Origin: an uncultured Paracoccaceae bacterium
GTDB taxonomy: Bacteria > Pseudomonadota > Alphaproteobacteria > Rhodobacterales > Rhodobacteraceae
Assembly: GCA_937864535.1 (NCBI GenBank)
Contig: CALMJS010000019.1
Span: forward strand, 274,500-338,499
Direction: 5' to 3'
Length of the DNA: 64,000 bases
The position numbers and the translations under genes are program-made. Below, one piece after another: positions 24,475-32,611 of the stretch (the first letter of the stretch is position 1; each line of letters starts with the position of its first letter). The notes below the pieces were generated by a model. It was not told the origin of the DNA. It made no database searches and saw only the letters and a program-made list of their open reading frames with translations.

Positions 24475-25515
24475 TTACTGGACCATAAAGCTGCGCACGG
24501 TCTCCAGAACTTCGGGCTTGGCGCTATAGAAACCGTCGATCATCCCGGCGATTTCGACGTGGTCGATTTTCACCACCACCGGCGTGTGCAGAATCTCTTG
24601 CATCGCGGCGACGGTGTCGGGGTTGTCGAGCGTGGCGGCAAAGGCGGCGCGGATCGCGTCCACACGGTCGGCGGGGACCTCGGCGGGAACGGCGATCGGA
24701 CGCCCTGCGGCGCTGGAGGACATCAGGAATTCCGCGACGGATTTCTGCGCCGGATCGGTCAGCAGATCGCCCAGAACCGGCAGATCCGGCCAACGCGGAT
24801 CGGTTTCGGTCGCCATCAGCGCCAAGGGCTTGAGCGTGCCGTCAGCGATCATCTGGCCGGCCTTGTTGGTCGGGTTGACGATCGCGTGCGAGCCCTCCAT
24901 CCAGGCCTGGACCTCGCCGCGTTCGAGCGCGAGATAGACCTCGCCCGAGCCCTTGTAGCCGGCAACGATGTCGATCTGGGTGCCCAGATCCTGATTCATC
25001 AGCGCCGGAAACACGCGGTTATAGTTGGTGAACGAGGTCGCGCCCAGAACCAATTTTTGCGACAGCAACTGATCAAAGCTGTCGATCCCCGCGTCGGTTT
25101 TCACGTAGAGCGCATAGGGATAATCGCCGTTTTCGATCGAGCCGATCCACTGGACCTTGTGCGGGTCGAACTGGTCCTCCTTGCCGGTAACCAGCGGCGT
25201 CGTCAGCACGTTGCCCAGCAAGAACCCGATGGTGGTGCCGTCCTTGGCTTCGGTGTTTTGCAACTGCGCGGCGGCGACCAGCCCGCCAGCGCCGGGTTTA
25301 TTGACGACGACGAATTCGGGGTTGCCGGGGAAATTTTTTGCCAGTTCGGTGACAAAGGTCCGGGCGATGGTATCGGCAAACCCGCCTGCCTCGGCGGCGA
25401 CGACCAGCGTGACGACCTTGCCGGTATAAAATTCTTCGGCGGTTTCCGCCCGAACCAGCCCCGTCGAGGCCAAGAGTGCAAACACGACGGACGTGCCCAG
25501 TTTTGAGAAAGTCAT
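24475..25515 (-). CDS. TctC/Bug-type periplasmic binding protein
   Basis: A 346-residue solute-binding protein of the tripartite tricarboxylate transporter (Bug) family. It has a signal peptide (MTFSKLGTSVVFALLASTGLVRA) and then the family pattern EFYTGKVVTLVVAAEAGG. The VNKPGAGG ligand loop is near residue 90 and GSGEVYLALERGEVQAW near 190. It should bind the carboxylate that the TctA-TctB fusion imports. It is upstream of DUF3500 on the minus strand and divergent from the second Pht5-like gene, so binding protein, transporter and putative decarboxylase share one locus. Residues setting ligand choice cannot be judged by eye. Confidence 0.9.
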   Translation of the reverse strand: MTFSKLGTSVVFALLASTGLVRAETAEEFYTGKVVTLVVAAEAGGFADTIARTFVTELAKNFPGNPEFVVVNKPGAGGLVAAAQLQNTEAKDGTTIGFLLGNVLTTPLVTGKEDQFDPHKVQWIGSIENGDYPYALYVKTDAGIDSFDQLLSQKLVLGATSFTNYNRVFPALMNQDLGTQIDIVAGYKGSGEVYLALERGEVQAWMEGSHAIVNPTNKAGQMIADGTLKPLALMATETDPRWPDLPVLGDLLTDPAQKSVAEFLMSSSAAGRPIAVPAEVPADRVDAIRAAFAATLDNPDTVAAMQEILHTPVVVKIDHVEIAGMIDGFYSAKPEVLETVRSFMVQ

Positions 25516-25792
25516 GAAATCCTCCCTGTTTCATGGAGTGCAAAGGCAAAGCTGCCTCTGCGCTGGGGACAGACTGGCATTTCGGGCGGACCCTAAACCA
25601 ATTGGATTCCATTCGGAACCGATAGAAAAGCGGGCCAACCGCCGCGCCGGTCAGGGACCGCGACCCCGGCGGGCGCGGCCACGCGGGAAAGTTATGGCAT
25701 GCGGGCAAAGTCCTATTTTCGCCCGCCGTGCCCGCCCGATTAGGTGAGGTCACACCGCCCCGTGCGGACCAAACCAGCAGAAGGAACACCCT
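25516..25792. other. Divergent intergenic region, tctC / Pht5-like copy 2
   Basis: No gene seen in 277 bases. The segment CCAATTGGATTCCATTCGG around 25597-25615 is A/T-richer and includes the palindrome CCAATTGG; this is the best candidate for regulator binding. A G/C-rich stretch (25630-25690) separates it from the downstream gene. Confidence 0.4.
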
Positions 25793-26767
25793 TTGACCCT
25801 GCCCACGCTCAAGGTCGCGCTCCGCACCTATCCCTATACAGAGGCGCTGAAAACCGGCGCGATCCAGCCCAAACTGGCCAATCTGGACTTTGTCGATGTC
25901 AAACCGCATATCGCCGCCTTTCGCCGGATGGTGCGGGATCTGGAATTCGATGCCTGCGAGATCGCGCCGACAACCTATATGATTGCCCGTGCCTATGGCG
26001 TGCCGATTGTCGCGCTGCCGGTATTTTTCGTGCGCCGGTTCCATCATGACGGGCTGGTCGTGCGCCCCGAAGCCGGGATCACCTCGCCCAAGGATCTGGA
26101 GGGCAAGAACTTTGGCGTGCGCGCCTATTCGGTGACGACGGGCGTGTGGAAACGCGGGCTGCTGCAAAACGAATATGGCGTCGACATCGACAAGGTGAAC
26201 TGGTTCGTCGACGACGAGGAGCATGTGGCGGAACTGACCCTGCCGGGCAATGTGCATCACGTCCCCGAGGACAGTTCGCTGGTGGCGATGATGGCCGAAG
26301 GCAAGCTGGACGCCGCCTGCACCGGCGACGCGGGGATCGGCCGCGCCGGAAAGCCGGGCGAGGGCTGGCACGACGCCGGACCCGCGCTGCCGGACACGCT
26401 GCGCGAATTGTTCGCCGATCCGGCACGTCTGGATGCCGAGGTCTTTGCCAAGGATGGCGTGTTCCCGATCCACGGCACGCTGGCGATCAAGCAAAGCGTT
26501 CTGGACGCCAACCCCGGTCTGGCCGCCGATCTCTACGAGGCGTTTGTTGCCGCCAAGGCCCCCTATCTGGCGGCGCTACGCGACGGCACCGCCACCGGCA
26601 AAGAGGCCAGCAAGGATCGCAAGCATATGGCGATCGTGGGCGATGACCCGCTGCCCTACGGGCTGGAGGCCAATCGCGCCTCGATCGAGGCGCTGATCCG
26701 ATACGGCCATCAGCAGGGGCTGATCCCGCGCCTGTTTGCCGCCGAAGACATGTTCCTGCCGTTCTGA
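25793..26767 (+). CDS. 4,5-dihydroxyphthalate decarboxylase-like protein (copy 2)
   Basis: A 324-residue Pht5-like protein without a signal peptide. It begins at a TTG (LTLPTLKVALRTYPY) behind AAGGAA. Matching elements are LEFDACEIAPTTYMIARAYG near residue 50, DLEGKNFGVRAYSVTTGVWKRGLLQNEYG near 100 and DPLPYGLEANRASIEALIRY near the C-terminus. It is closer to the family pattern than copy 1. Established relatives decarboxylate 4,5-dihydroxyphthalate to protocatechuate. It is the first gene of a plus-strand pair with an HpcH/HpaI aldolase 11 bases downstream and faces LigJ- and TPP-enzyme genes. A decarboxylation step feeding 4,5-cleavage-type intermediates is inferred; the real substrate is unknown. 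Confidence 0.75.
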   Translation: MTLPTLKVALRTYPYTEALKTGAIQPKLANLDFVDVKPHIAAFRRMVRDLEFDACEIAPTTYMIARAYGVPIVALPVFFVRRFHHDGLVVRPEAGITSPKDLEGKNFGVRAYSVTTGVWKRGLLQNEYGVDIDKVNWFVDDEEHVAELTLPGNVHHVPEDSSLVAMMAEGKLDAACTGDAGIGRAGKPGEGWHDAGPALPDTLRELFADPARLDAEVFAKDGVFPIHGTLAIKQSVLDANPGLAADLYEAFVAAKAPYLAALRDGTATGKEASKDRKHMAIVGDDPLPYGLEANRASIEALIRYGHQQGLIPRLFAAEDMFLPF

Positions 26768-26778
26768 GGAGACGCGAA

Positions 26779-27630
26779 ATGACCAAAACCAACCGCCTGA
26801 ACGGGATTATCGCCGCCCTCGAAGAGGGGCGCCCGGCCACCATGGCCTTTGTGCGGGCCGAACGCGAAGAGGCGATCCAGTACGGGCTGTCGCAGCTGGA
26901 CGGCGTGCTGTTCGAGATGGAGCACACGCCCTATTCCGCCTCGGAGCTGCGCGATGCGATGCAATTCCTGATGAACCGCCGCCGGATGATCCAAGGCGGC
27001 AGCCTCAGGCCGCAGGTGACGCCCTTTGTCCGGATTCCGGCGAATGGCGCAGAGATGAACACATGGATGGCCAAGCAGGTGCTGGATCAGGGCGTCTACG
27101 GTGTGGTGTTTCCGCACATCGCCACCGCCGAACAGGCCCGCAATGCGGTCTCGGCCTGTCGCTATGCCCGTCCGGCGGGGGCCGCCCTGTCCGAGCCGAA
27201 GGGCCTGCGCGGCGATGCGCCCAATGCGGCGGCGCGGTACTGGGGTTTGACGGTGCCCGAGTATTACGCCCAAGCGGACGTCTGGCCATTGGACCCGAAC
27301 GGCGAAATTATGGTCGTGCTGATGATCGAGAGCGTCGAGGCGATGGAGAATCTCGACGAGATCCTCGCTGTGCCGGGGATCGGCGCGATCATGATCGGCG
27401 AAGGCGACCTGAGCCAGCAACTTGGTTATCCGCGTCAATACGAACATCCCGTGGTGGCCGAGGCCAAGCAGGCGATCCTGACCAAGGCAAAGGCCGCAGG
27501 TATCCGCGTCGCCTATCCCCATGCCACCGCCGAAAACGCGCAAAAGGTACTGGAGGCGGGTTATGACATTCTGTTCTGCACCCCGTCGCGCAGTTATGCG
27601 ACGCTGGACAAGGTGAAATCACTGGCCTGA
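26779..27630 (+). CDS. HpcH/HpaI family class II pyruvate aldolase
   Basis: A 283-residue TIM-barrel aldolase/citrate-lyase protein. The substrate-binding stretch DGVLFEMEHTPYS is near residue 41 and VTPFVRIPANG near 85. The metal-binding acid is in VVLMIESVEAMEN near 177, and IGAIMIGEGDLSQQLGYP near 198 carries the second metal-binding Asp. Members cleave 4-hydroxy-2-oxo acids to pyruvate and an aldehyde or oxo acid. Beside a LigJ-like hydratase, its substrate could be 4-carboxy-4-hydroxy-2-oxoadipate, normally cleaved by an unrelated LigK/RraA-type aldolase; this is inference. AGGAG lies 9 bases before the ATG and a strong terminator follows the gene. Confidence 0.85.
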   Translation: MTKTNRLNGIIAALEEGRPATMAFVRAEREEAIQYGLSQLDGVLFEMEHTPYSASELRDAMQFLMNRRRMIQGGSLRPQVTPFVRIPANGAEMNTWMAKQVLDQGVYGVVFPHIATAEQARNAVSACRYARPAGAALSEPKGLRGDAPNAAARYWGLTVPEYYAQADVWPLDPNGEIMVVLMIESVEAMENLDEILAVPGIGAIMIGEGDLSQQLGYPRQYEHPVVAEAKQAILTKAKAAGIRVAYPHATAENAQKVLEAGYDILFCTPSRSYATLDKVKSLA

Positions 27631-27648
27631 GGGTCGGGCCTGACAAAC

Positions 27649-27681
27649 AAAACGGGCGGCCTGATCAGGGCCGCCCGTTTT
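27649..27681. terminator. Bidirectional intrinsic terminator
   Basis: AAAACGGGCGGC (27649-27660) pairs perfectly with GCCGCCCGTTTT (27670-27681) around a 9-base loop, with T4 on the plus strand and T-rich sequence on the minus strand. It ends the aldolase operon and, from the other side, the ThDP enzyme operon. Confidence 0.88.
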
Positions 27682-27734
27682 CATATGTCCGGATGAGCGA
27701 CAGGAAAACGCCGACCGATCGGTCGGCGGTCCCA

Positions 27735-29411
27735 TTAGCCCAGTGCGGCCTGACGGATCTGCGACAGGCTCTGCGCGGGGGTCAACGCCTCCGGGTCGAT
27801 CATGATTTCCAGAACCGCCGGCCCGTCATGCGCATCGGCGCGGGCAAAGGCCGGAGCAAACTCCTCGGTCCGGGTCACCCGTTCGCCATAGGCGCCATAG
27901 GATTTGGCAAAGGCGGTGAAATCGGGATTTCCCGCCATCAGATCGGTCCCGGCCACCCGGCCCGGATAGTGGCGTTCCTGATGCATGCGGATGGTGCCCA
28001 GCATGCCGTTGTTCAGGATCAGAATCCGGATTTTCAGACCGTGCGCCACCGCAGTCGCCAGTTCGGTTCCGGTCATCTGGAAATCACCGTCCCCGGCGAT
28101 ACAGATCGCGGTGGCCCGAGGGCGGGCGAATTTCGCCGCCAGCACCGCAGGCACGCCATAGCCCATCGACCCGCAGATCGGCGCGATCTGGGTGCCAAAG
28201 TCGCGGTATTTGTGGAACCGGTGCAGCCAGACGGTAAAGTTGCCCGCTCCATTGGTATAAATGGTGTCATCGGGCAAATGGTCGTCCAGCCACGCCATGA
28301 TCTGGCACATCTGGATGGCGCCGGGGCTGACCCTCGGCGCGGTCCATGCGTCGTAATCGCCACGCGCGGCGCGGCACAGGGCCGCACGGTCCGCGCGGTG
28401 GCTGTCGCCGAGATCGCCGCCCGCCGCCAGCGCCAGCACGAATTCCGAGGCCGAAGACACCACGGCCAGATCGGGCTGATACACTCGCCCGATGTCATCG
28501 GGACCGGGGTAGATGTGGATGAGCTGCTGGGCGGGGCAGGGGCTGTCCATGATGGTATAGCCGTTGGTGCCGATTTCGCCCAGCCGCGCCCCGATCACCA
28601 CGATCAGGTCGGCATTCCCGACGGTGGCCGCCAGCTTCGGGTTCACGCCCAGACCGATTTCACCGATGTAGCAGGGGCTGCGATTGTCCAGAACATCCTG
28701 CCGCCGGAACGTGGCGCAGACCGGAATGTGCGCGGTTTCGACAAAATCGCGCAGGGCCGCCACCGAGTCCGGCGTCCAGCCGGTGCCGCCGACCATGATC
28801 ACCGGACGCTGCGCCTGCGACAGTGCCGCCCGCACCGCCGCCACCGCCGCAGGGGTGGGGCCATTCTGTGCGGCGACGGCGGGTCTGCCATTGCCGGGGC
28901 CGACCGGACAGGTCAGCGCATCCTCGGGCAGGGGCATCACCACCGGGCCGGGCCGACCGGAGATCGCGAGCTGGAAGGCCCGCGTCACCTGTTCGACCAC
29001 CCGGGCGGGATCGTCGAGCTGGATCACCGCCTTGGACTGAGAGCCAAAGGCGAGCCGGTAATCGACCTCCTGGAAGCCTTCGCGGGTCAGCACGTCGCGC
29101 GGATTTTGCCCGATGAACATGATCATCGGCGTGCTGTCCTGAAACGCCACATGCAGCCCCGAAGAGGCATTGGTCGCCCCCGGGCCGCGCGAACAGAACA
29201 CGATGCCGGGACGTCCGGTCAGCTTGCCATAGGCTTCGGCCATCATGGCGGCGCCGCCTTCGTGGCGACAGGTGACCAATTCGATCTGCGGCGTGTCGTG
29301 CAGCGCGTCGAGCACGGCGAGAAAGCTCTCGCCGGGGACGCAGAACACCCGGTCAATGCCCTGAAGCACCAATTGGTCTACAAGGGCGCGGGCAGCGGTC
29401 CGCGTGGTCAT
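27735..29411 (-). CDS. ThDP-dependent acetolactate-synthase-like enzyme
   Basis: A 558-residue three-domain thiamine-diphosphate enzyme. The catalytic glutamate is E51 (CRHEGG). The central domain begins near residue 188, and the ThDP-Mg motif runs from GDGDF (440-444) to NNGMLG (467-472). Domain order and length match acetolactate synthase, glyoxylate carboligase and benzoylformate decarboxylase relatives. The pattern CRHEGGAAMMAEAYGKLTGR is that of the acetohydroxyacid synthase-like group often found in catabolic islands. Its start overlaps the LigJ-like stop as ATGA, so both are made together. It may decarboxylate or carboligate a 2-oxo acid released by the pathway (for example pyruvate). 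The precise reaction is open. Confidence 0.85.
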   Translation of the reverse strand: MTTRTAARALVDQLVLQGIDRVFCVPGESFLAVLDALHDTPQIELVTCRHEGGAAMMAEAYGKLTGRPGIVFCSRGPGATNASSGLHVAFQDSTPMIMFIGQNPRDVLTREGFQEVDYRLAFGSQSKAVIQLDDPARVVEQVTRAFQLAISGRPGPVVMPLPEDALTCPVGPGNGRPAVAAQNGPTPAAVAAVRAALSQAQRPVIMVGGTGWTPDSVAALRDFVETAHIPVCATFRRQDVLDNRSPCYIGEIGLGVNPKLAATVGNADLIVVIGARLGEIGTNGYTIMDSPCPAQQLIHIYPGPDDIGRVYQPDLAVVSSASEFVLALAAGGDLGDSHRADRAALCRAARGDYDAWTAPRVSPGAIQMCQIMAWLDDHLPDDTIYTNGAGNFTVWLHRFHKYRDFGTQIAPICGSMGYGVPAVLAAKFARPRATAICIAGDGDFQMTGTELATAVAHGLKIRILILNNGMLGTIRMHQERHYPGRVAGTDLMAGNPDFTAFAKSYGAYGERVTRTEEFAPAFARADAHDGPAVLEIMIDPEALTPAQSLSQIRQAALG

Positions 29412-30439
29412 GCCGCGATCCCCAGCGATTTCAGACGGGCATCGAGGCGCGGATAGACGCGGCGCACGTTGCCTTCGAAGATCGCGAATTTATCCTGTTC
29501 GGACAGGGTCAGCGCGTCGATATAGCGTTTGGTGTCGTCAAAGTAATGGCCGGTCTGCGGGTCGATCGAGCGTACCGCCCCCACCATTTCCGAGCCGAAC
29601 AGCACGTTCTTGACCGGGATCACCTCGGCGAGGAGGTCGATGCCGGGCTGGTGATAGACGCAGGTATCAAAAAAGACATTGTCCATCAGCGCCTCGGCCA
29701 GCGGCGGGCGGCCAAGGTCCTGCGCCAGACCGCGATAGCGACCCCAGTGATAGGGCACCGCGCCGCCGCCATGCGGGATCACCATGCGCAGGGTCGGGAA
29801 ATCCTTGAACAGGTCGGACATCAGGAGTTGCATGAACACCGAGGTGTCGCCGTTCAGGTAATGCGCGCCGGTGCCGTGGAAATTGGCGTTGCACGACCCC
29901 GAGACGTGGATCATCGCGGGCACGTCCAGATCGCACAGCGCCTCGTACAGCGGATACCAGAACCGGTCGGTGACCGGCAGGCCGGACCAATGACCATCCG
30001 ACGGATCGGGGTTCAGGTTGCAGGCGACAAAGCCCAGCTCCTCGACGCAGCGGCGCAGTTCGGGAATACAGCCCGCCGGATCGGCACCCGGCGATTGCGG
30101 CAACTGGCAAACAGGGGCAAAGCGGTCGGGGTACATGGTCGCGACACGGTGGATCAGGTCGTTACAGGTCCGCGTCCAGTGTTGCGACAGCGCCTCGTTC
30201 CCGTGATGGTGGCCCATCAGGCCGGCAATCGGGGAGAACAGCGTCATGTCGATGCCGCGTTCCTTTTGCAGGCGGATCTGGTTCGCCTCGAGGCCGTCGC
30301 GCAGTTCCTGATCCGAAATATGCGGGGCGGGCGTGAAATCCGAGGTCTTGCCGGCCTTGTAATCGGCAATCTGTTTGGTGCGGTAGTCGCGGAAATAGCC
30401 GGGGACGGTGGTGAAATGCCCGTGGCAGTCGATAATCAT
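29408..30439 (-). CDS. ligJ: 4-oxalomesaconate hydratase-like amidohydrolase
   Basis: A 343-residue amidohydrolase-2 protein, recognised by strong resemblance to LigJ. Landmarks are MIIDCHGHFTT (metal motif at residues 4-8), MTLFSPIAGLMGHHHGNEAL near 64, VCQLPQSPGADP near 108 and CNLNPDPSDGHW near 137. IPHGGGAVPYHWGRYRGLAQDL near 219 and VLFGSEMVGAV near 274 follow. LigJ hydrates 4-oxalomesaconate to 4-carboxy-4-hydroxy-2-oxoadipate in protocatechuate 4,5-cleavage. The start at 30439 removes 46 unsupported codons of open frame. No LigAB ring-cleavage dioxygenase or LigC is in the window, so upstream steps must be elsewhere or the route enters from a different acid. Confidence 0.85.
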   Translation of the reverse strand: MIIDCHGHFTTVPGYFRDYRTKQIADYKAGKTSDFTPAPHISDQELRDGLEANQIRLQKERGIDMTLFSPIAGLMGHHHGNEALSQHWTRTCNDLIHRVATMYPDRFAPVCQLPQSPGADPAGCIPELRRCVEELGFVACNLNPDPSDGHWSGLPVTDRFWYPLYEALCDLDVPAMIHVSGSCNANFHGTGAHYLNGDTSVFMQLLMSDLFKDFPTLRMVIPHGGGAVPYHWGRYRGLAQDLGRPPLAEALMDNVFFDTCVYHQPGIDLLAEVIPVKNVLFGSEMVGAVRSIDPQTGHYFDDTKRYIDALTLSEQDKFAIFEGNVRRVYPRLDARLKSLGIAA

Positions 30440-30557
30440 GGGATGACCTTTCTTTGGCTGGCCACAGGGGCCGATCATCCCTGCGTACCGTTTGCCATCT
30501 AAGACGGGCCAATCGGATTTCAGGCGCGGAACATAGAGTTTGAGTGGCGCGCCCCGA

Positions 30558-31544
30558 TCAGAGGTCGGCCGCGACACGAAAGCCGCAGTTTGCCATCGAA
30601 CTGTCGGGGTCGGTCGCGGTGCGCGAATGGACGTGGTATCGGTCGCAATAGCTGTCGTGGCAGAGGAACGATCCGCCGCGCTGGATGCGGGCGCTGCCGG
30701 TTACGGGGCCGGTCGGGTCCGATAGCGGCTGATCGCCCGCGGGGCGGGGGCCGTAATAGTCCGCGACCCATTCCCAGACATTGCCGGTCATATTGTAGAG
30801 CCCGTAGCCATTGGGCGCAAAGGCATCGACCGGACAGGTGCCGATATAGCCATCCTCGGCGCTGTTGGTGCGGGGAAAGTCGCCCTGCCAAACGTTCATC
30901 GCATGGCCGCCCGCAGGCACCAGCGCATTGCCCCACGGGAATTTCATGTGTTTGAGGCCACCGCGCGCGGCGCGTTCCCACTCGGCCTCGGTCGGGAGGC
31001 GCAGCCCCGCCCAAGTGGCATAGGCCAGCGCATCGTACCACGCGATATGGACGGCGGGATGGCCCGGGGTATCGGACCAGTGGCTACCGGGGCCAGCGGG
31101 CGCGGCCCAAGAGGCGCCGAACACCTGACGCCACCACGGCAGGCGCGGCGGATGGGTCGGATGGTCGGCGGGATTGGCCAAGAGCAAGTGGAAGACATAG
31201 CTCCAGCCCTCGACCTCGGCCACGGAGCGATAGCCGGTGGCGGCGACAAAGGCCGCATAATCGGCGGCGGTGACGGTGACCGGAGAGAGCAGAAACCCCG
31301 TGACCTTGACCCGCCGGCGGGGGGCATCGAGGTCGGCGGCATAGGTCGATTTACGCGTCCCCATGTCGAAAAACCCGCCGGGAATCGGCACCAGCCGCCC
31401 GCGCAACGCGGCCTGCTGGCCCGGGGTGGCGCGGGCAACGGCCAAGGCGCGGATCAGATAGTCCGCCTGCGTCGGCGGGACCTGCAACGATGGCGCGCGC
31501 GTTGCGCCGGAACAGCAGCTCTGGGGTTTGTCGGTCAGGTCCAT
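30558..31544 (-). CDS. Formylglycine-generating enzyme (sulfatase-modifying)
   Basis: A 328-residue FGE/EgtB/PvdO-type protein. It has the two active-site cysteines C295 and C300 in GGSFLCHDSYC and the family segments IPGGFFDMGT, LPTEAEWERAARGG, FPWGN and YNMTGNVWEWVADYYG. Spacing of the two Cys equals that of the aerobic copper FGE. It oxidises the cysteine in CxPxR of sulfatases to formylglycine. The ATG at 31544 gives MDLTDKPQSCCSG; 49 further upstream codons have no support. It lacks a signal peptide, so acts in the cytoplasm, which suits the two leaderless sulfatases at 33540 and 40674. A shared 35-bp site lies 85 bases upstream, in the gap toward the TSUP gene. Confidence 0.92.
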   Translation of the reverse strand: MDLTDKPQSCCSGATRAPSLQVPPTQADYLIRALAVARATPGQQAALRGRLVPIPGGFFDMGTRKSTYAADLDAPRRRVKVTGFLLSPVTVTAADYAAFVAATGYRSVAEVEGWSYVFHLLLANPADHPTHPPRLPWWRQVFGASWAAPAGPGSHWSDTPGHPAVHIAWYDALAYATWAGLRLPTEAEWERAARGGLKHMKFPWGNALVPAGGHAMNVWQGDFPRTNSAEDGYIGTCPVDAFAPNGYGLYNMTGNVWEWVADYYGPRPAGDQPLSDPTGPVTGSARIQRGGSFLCHDSYCDRYHVHSRTATDPDSSMANCGFRVAADL

Positions 31545-31628
31545 CGGTCTTCCTCTGTCGCGGGGAACCTTAGCCGAGCCGGACCGCGCGAGGTATTGCC
31601 AAGTTTGCGCCCCGTGATGCAGATTGGT

Positions 31629-31663
31629 TATCACCACGGGGCATGTTTGCATTTCTAACGTAG
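31629..31663 (+). promoter_or_regulatory. Shared 35-bp operator, site 1
   Basis: TATCAC (31629-31634), 10 bases, GTTTGCATT (31645-31653), 5 bases, CGTAG (31659-31663). It lies in the divergent gap between the FGE gene and the TSUP gene. It matches sites 2 and 3 in all segments with identical spacing, with one change in the middle box and two in the last. Confidence 0.72.
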
Positions 31664-31711
31664 CGGCGCCTTGGGTAGGCAAGGGCGACACTTGCCGCGC
31701 GAAATCCTCTC

Positions 31712-32611
31712 ATGACCGTTTACCTCCCGATCGCGGGCATGCCTGTCGATCCGTTTCTCATTATCGCACTGGGCGCTCTGGTCGGCGCGATGTCCGGCCT
31801 GTTCGGGGTCGGCGGCGGGTTCATCCTGACGCCGCTGCTGTTTTTCATCGGCATCCCGCCCGGTGTCGCGGTGTCCACGCAGGCGGCGCAGATCGTCGCC
31901 TCTTCGCTGTCGGGGGCGATCGCGCATTGGCGGCGGCGGACGCTGGACCTGCGGATGGGAGTCTATCTGCTGGTCGGCGGGCTGATCGGGTCGAGTCTGG
32001 GCGTGCAGGTATATGCCCGGCTCAGCGCCATCGGGCAGGTCGATCTGATGGTGCAACTGTTTTACGTGGTGTTTCTGGGCCTGATCGGCGGGATGATGTT
32101 CATCGAGAGCCTCGCGGCGATCCGCCGCCAAGGCCCCGCCCGCCGCAAGCGTCACACATCGGTTCACCGCCTGCCGCTCAAGGTACGGTTCCGGACCTCC
32201 GGCCTGTATATCTCGGCGATCCCGCCCTTTGCCATCGGGCTGCTCTGCGGTGTTTTGGCGGCGGTGATGGGGGTCGGGGGCGGGTTCATCATGTTGCCCG
32301 CGATGATCTACCTGCTGAAAATGCCGACCAAGGTGGTCGTGGGCACGTCGCTGTTCCAGATCACCTTTACCGCGGCCTTTACCACGGTGATGCATGCAGG
32401 GACCAACCAGTCGGTCGATGTGGTGCTGGCGATGCTGCTGATACTGGGCGGGGTGGTCGGCGCGCAGATCGGCACGCGGCTGGGGACCTCTTGGCGGCCG
32501 GAATACATGCGGATGGCGCTGGCCTCTCTGGTGCTGCTGGTCTGCGTCAAGGTCGCGCTGGACATCACCCTGCCGCCGACCGAGCCCTATTCGGTAGAGT
32601 TCACCGGATGA
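31712..32611 (+). CDS. TSUP family (TauE/SafE) anion permease
   Basis: A 299-residue membrane protein with about eight helices in two halves. Each half has the TSUP glycine motif: LVGAMSGLFGVGGGFILTPLL near residue 23 and LAAVMGVGGGFIMLPAMIYLL near 181. Family members export sulfite, sulfoacetate or related sulfur anions. Next to FGE and sulfatases it most likely removes sulfite or sulfate freed in the cytoplasm. Its stop overlaps the TIGR02186 gene start as ATGA. The ATG at 31712 is the first of its frame after operator site 1; the Shine-Dalgarno sequence is weak. Confidence 0.9.
   Translation: MTVYLPIAGMPVDPFLIIALGALVGAMSGLFGVGGGFILTPLLFFIGIPPGVAVSTQAAQIVASSLSGAIAHWRRRTLDLRMGVYLLVGGLIGSSLGVQVYARLSAIGQVDLMVQLFYVVFLGLIGGMMFIESLAAIRRQGPARRKRHTSVHRLPLKVRFRTSGLYISAIPPFAIGLLCGVLAAVMGVGGGFIMLPAMIYLLKMPTKVVVGTSLFQITFTAAFTTVMHAGTNQSVDVVLAMLLILGGVVGAQIGTRLGTSWRPEYMRMALASLVLLVCVKVALDITLPPTEPYSVEFTG

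Noticed and set aside
20616..25620. Possible shared ATTCCAT-type operator in the two divergent gaps of the carboxylate locus
   Set aside because: Only about 7 bases agree, spacing and orientation differ, and no dyad is common to both. It is mentioned only as a weak hint in the intergenic entries.
31624..32607. Plus-strand frame running into the TIGR02186 gene, as if a larger fusion protein
   Set aside because: This part is out of frame with the real TSUP gene and has shadow composition. The true gene starts at 32608 with a signal peptide and an ATGA overlap.
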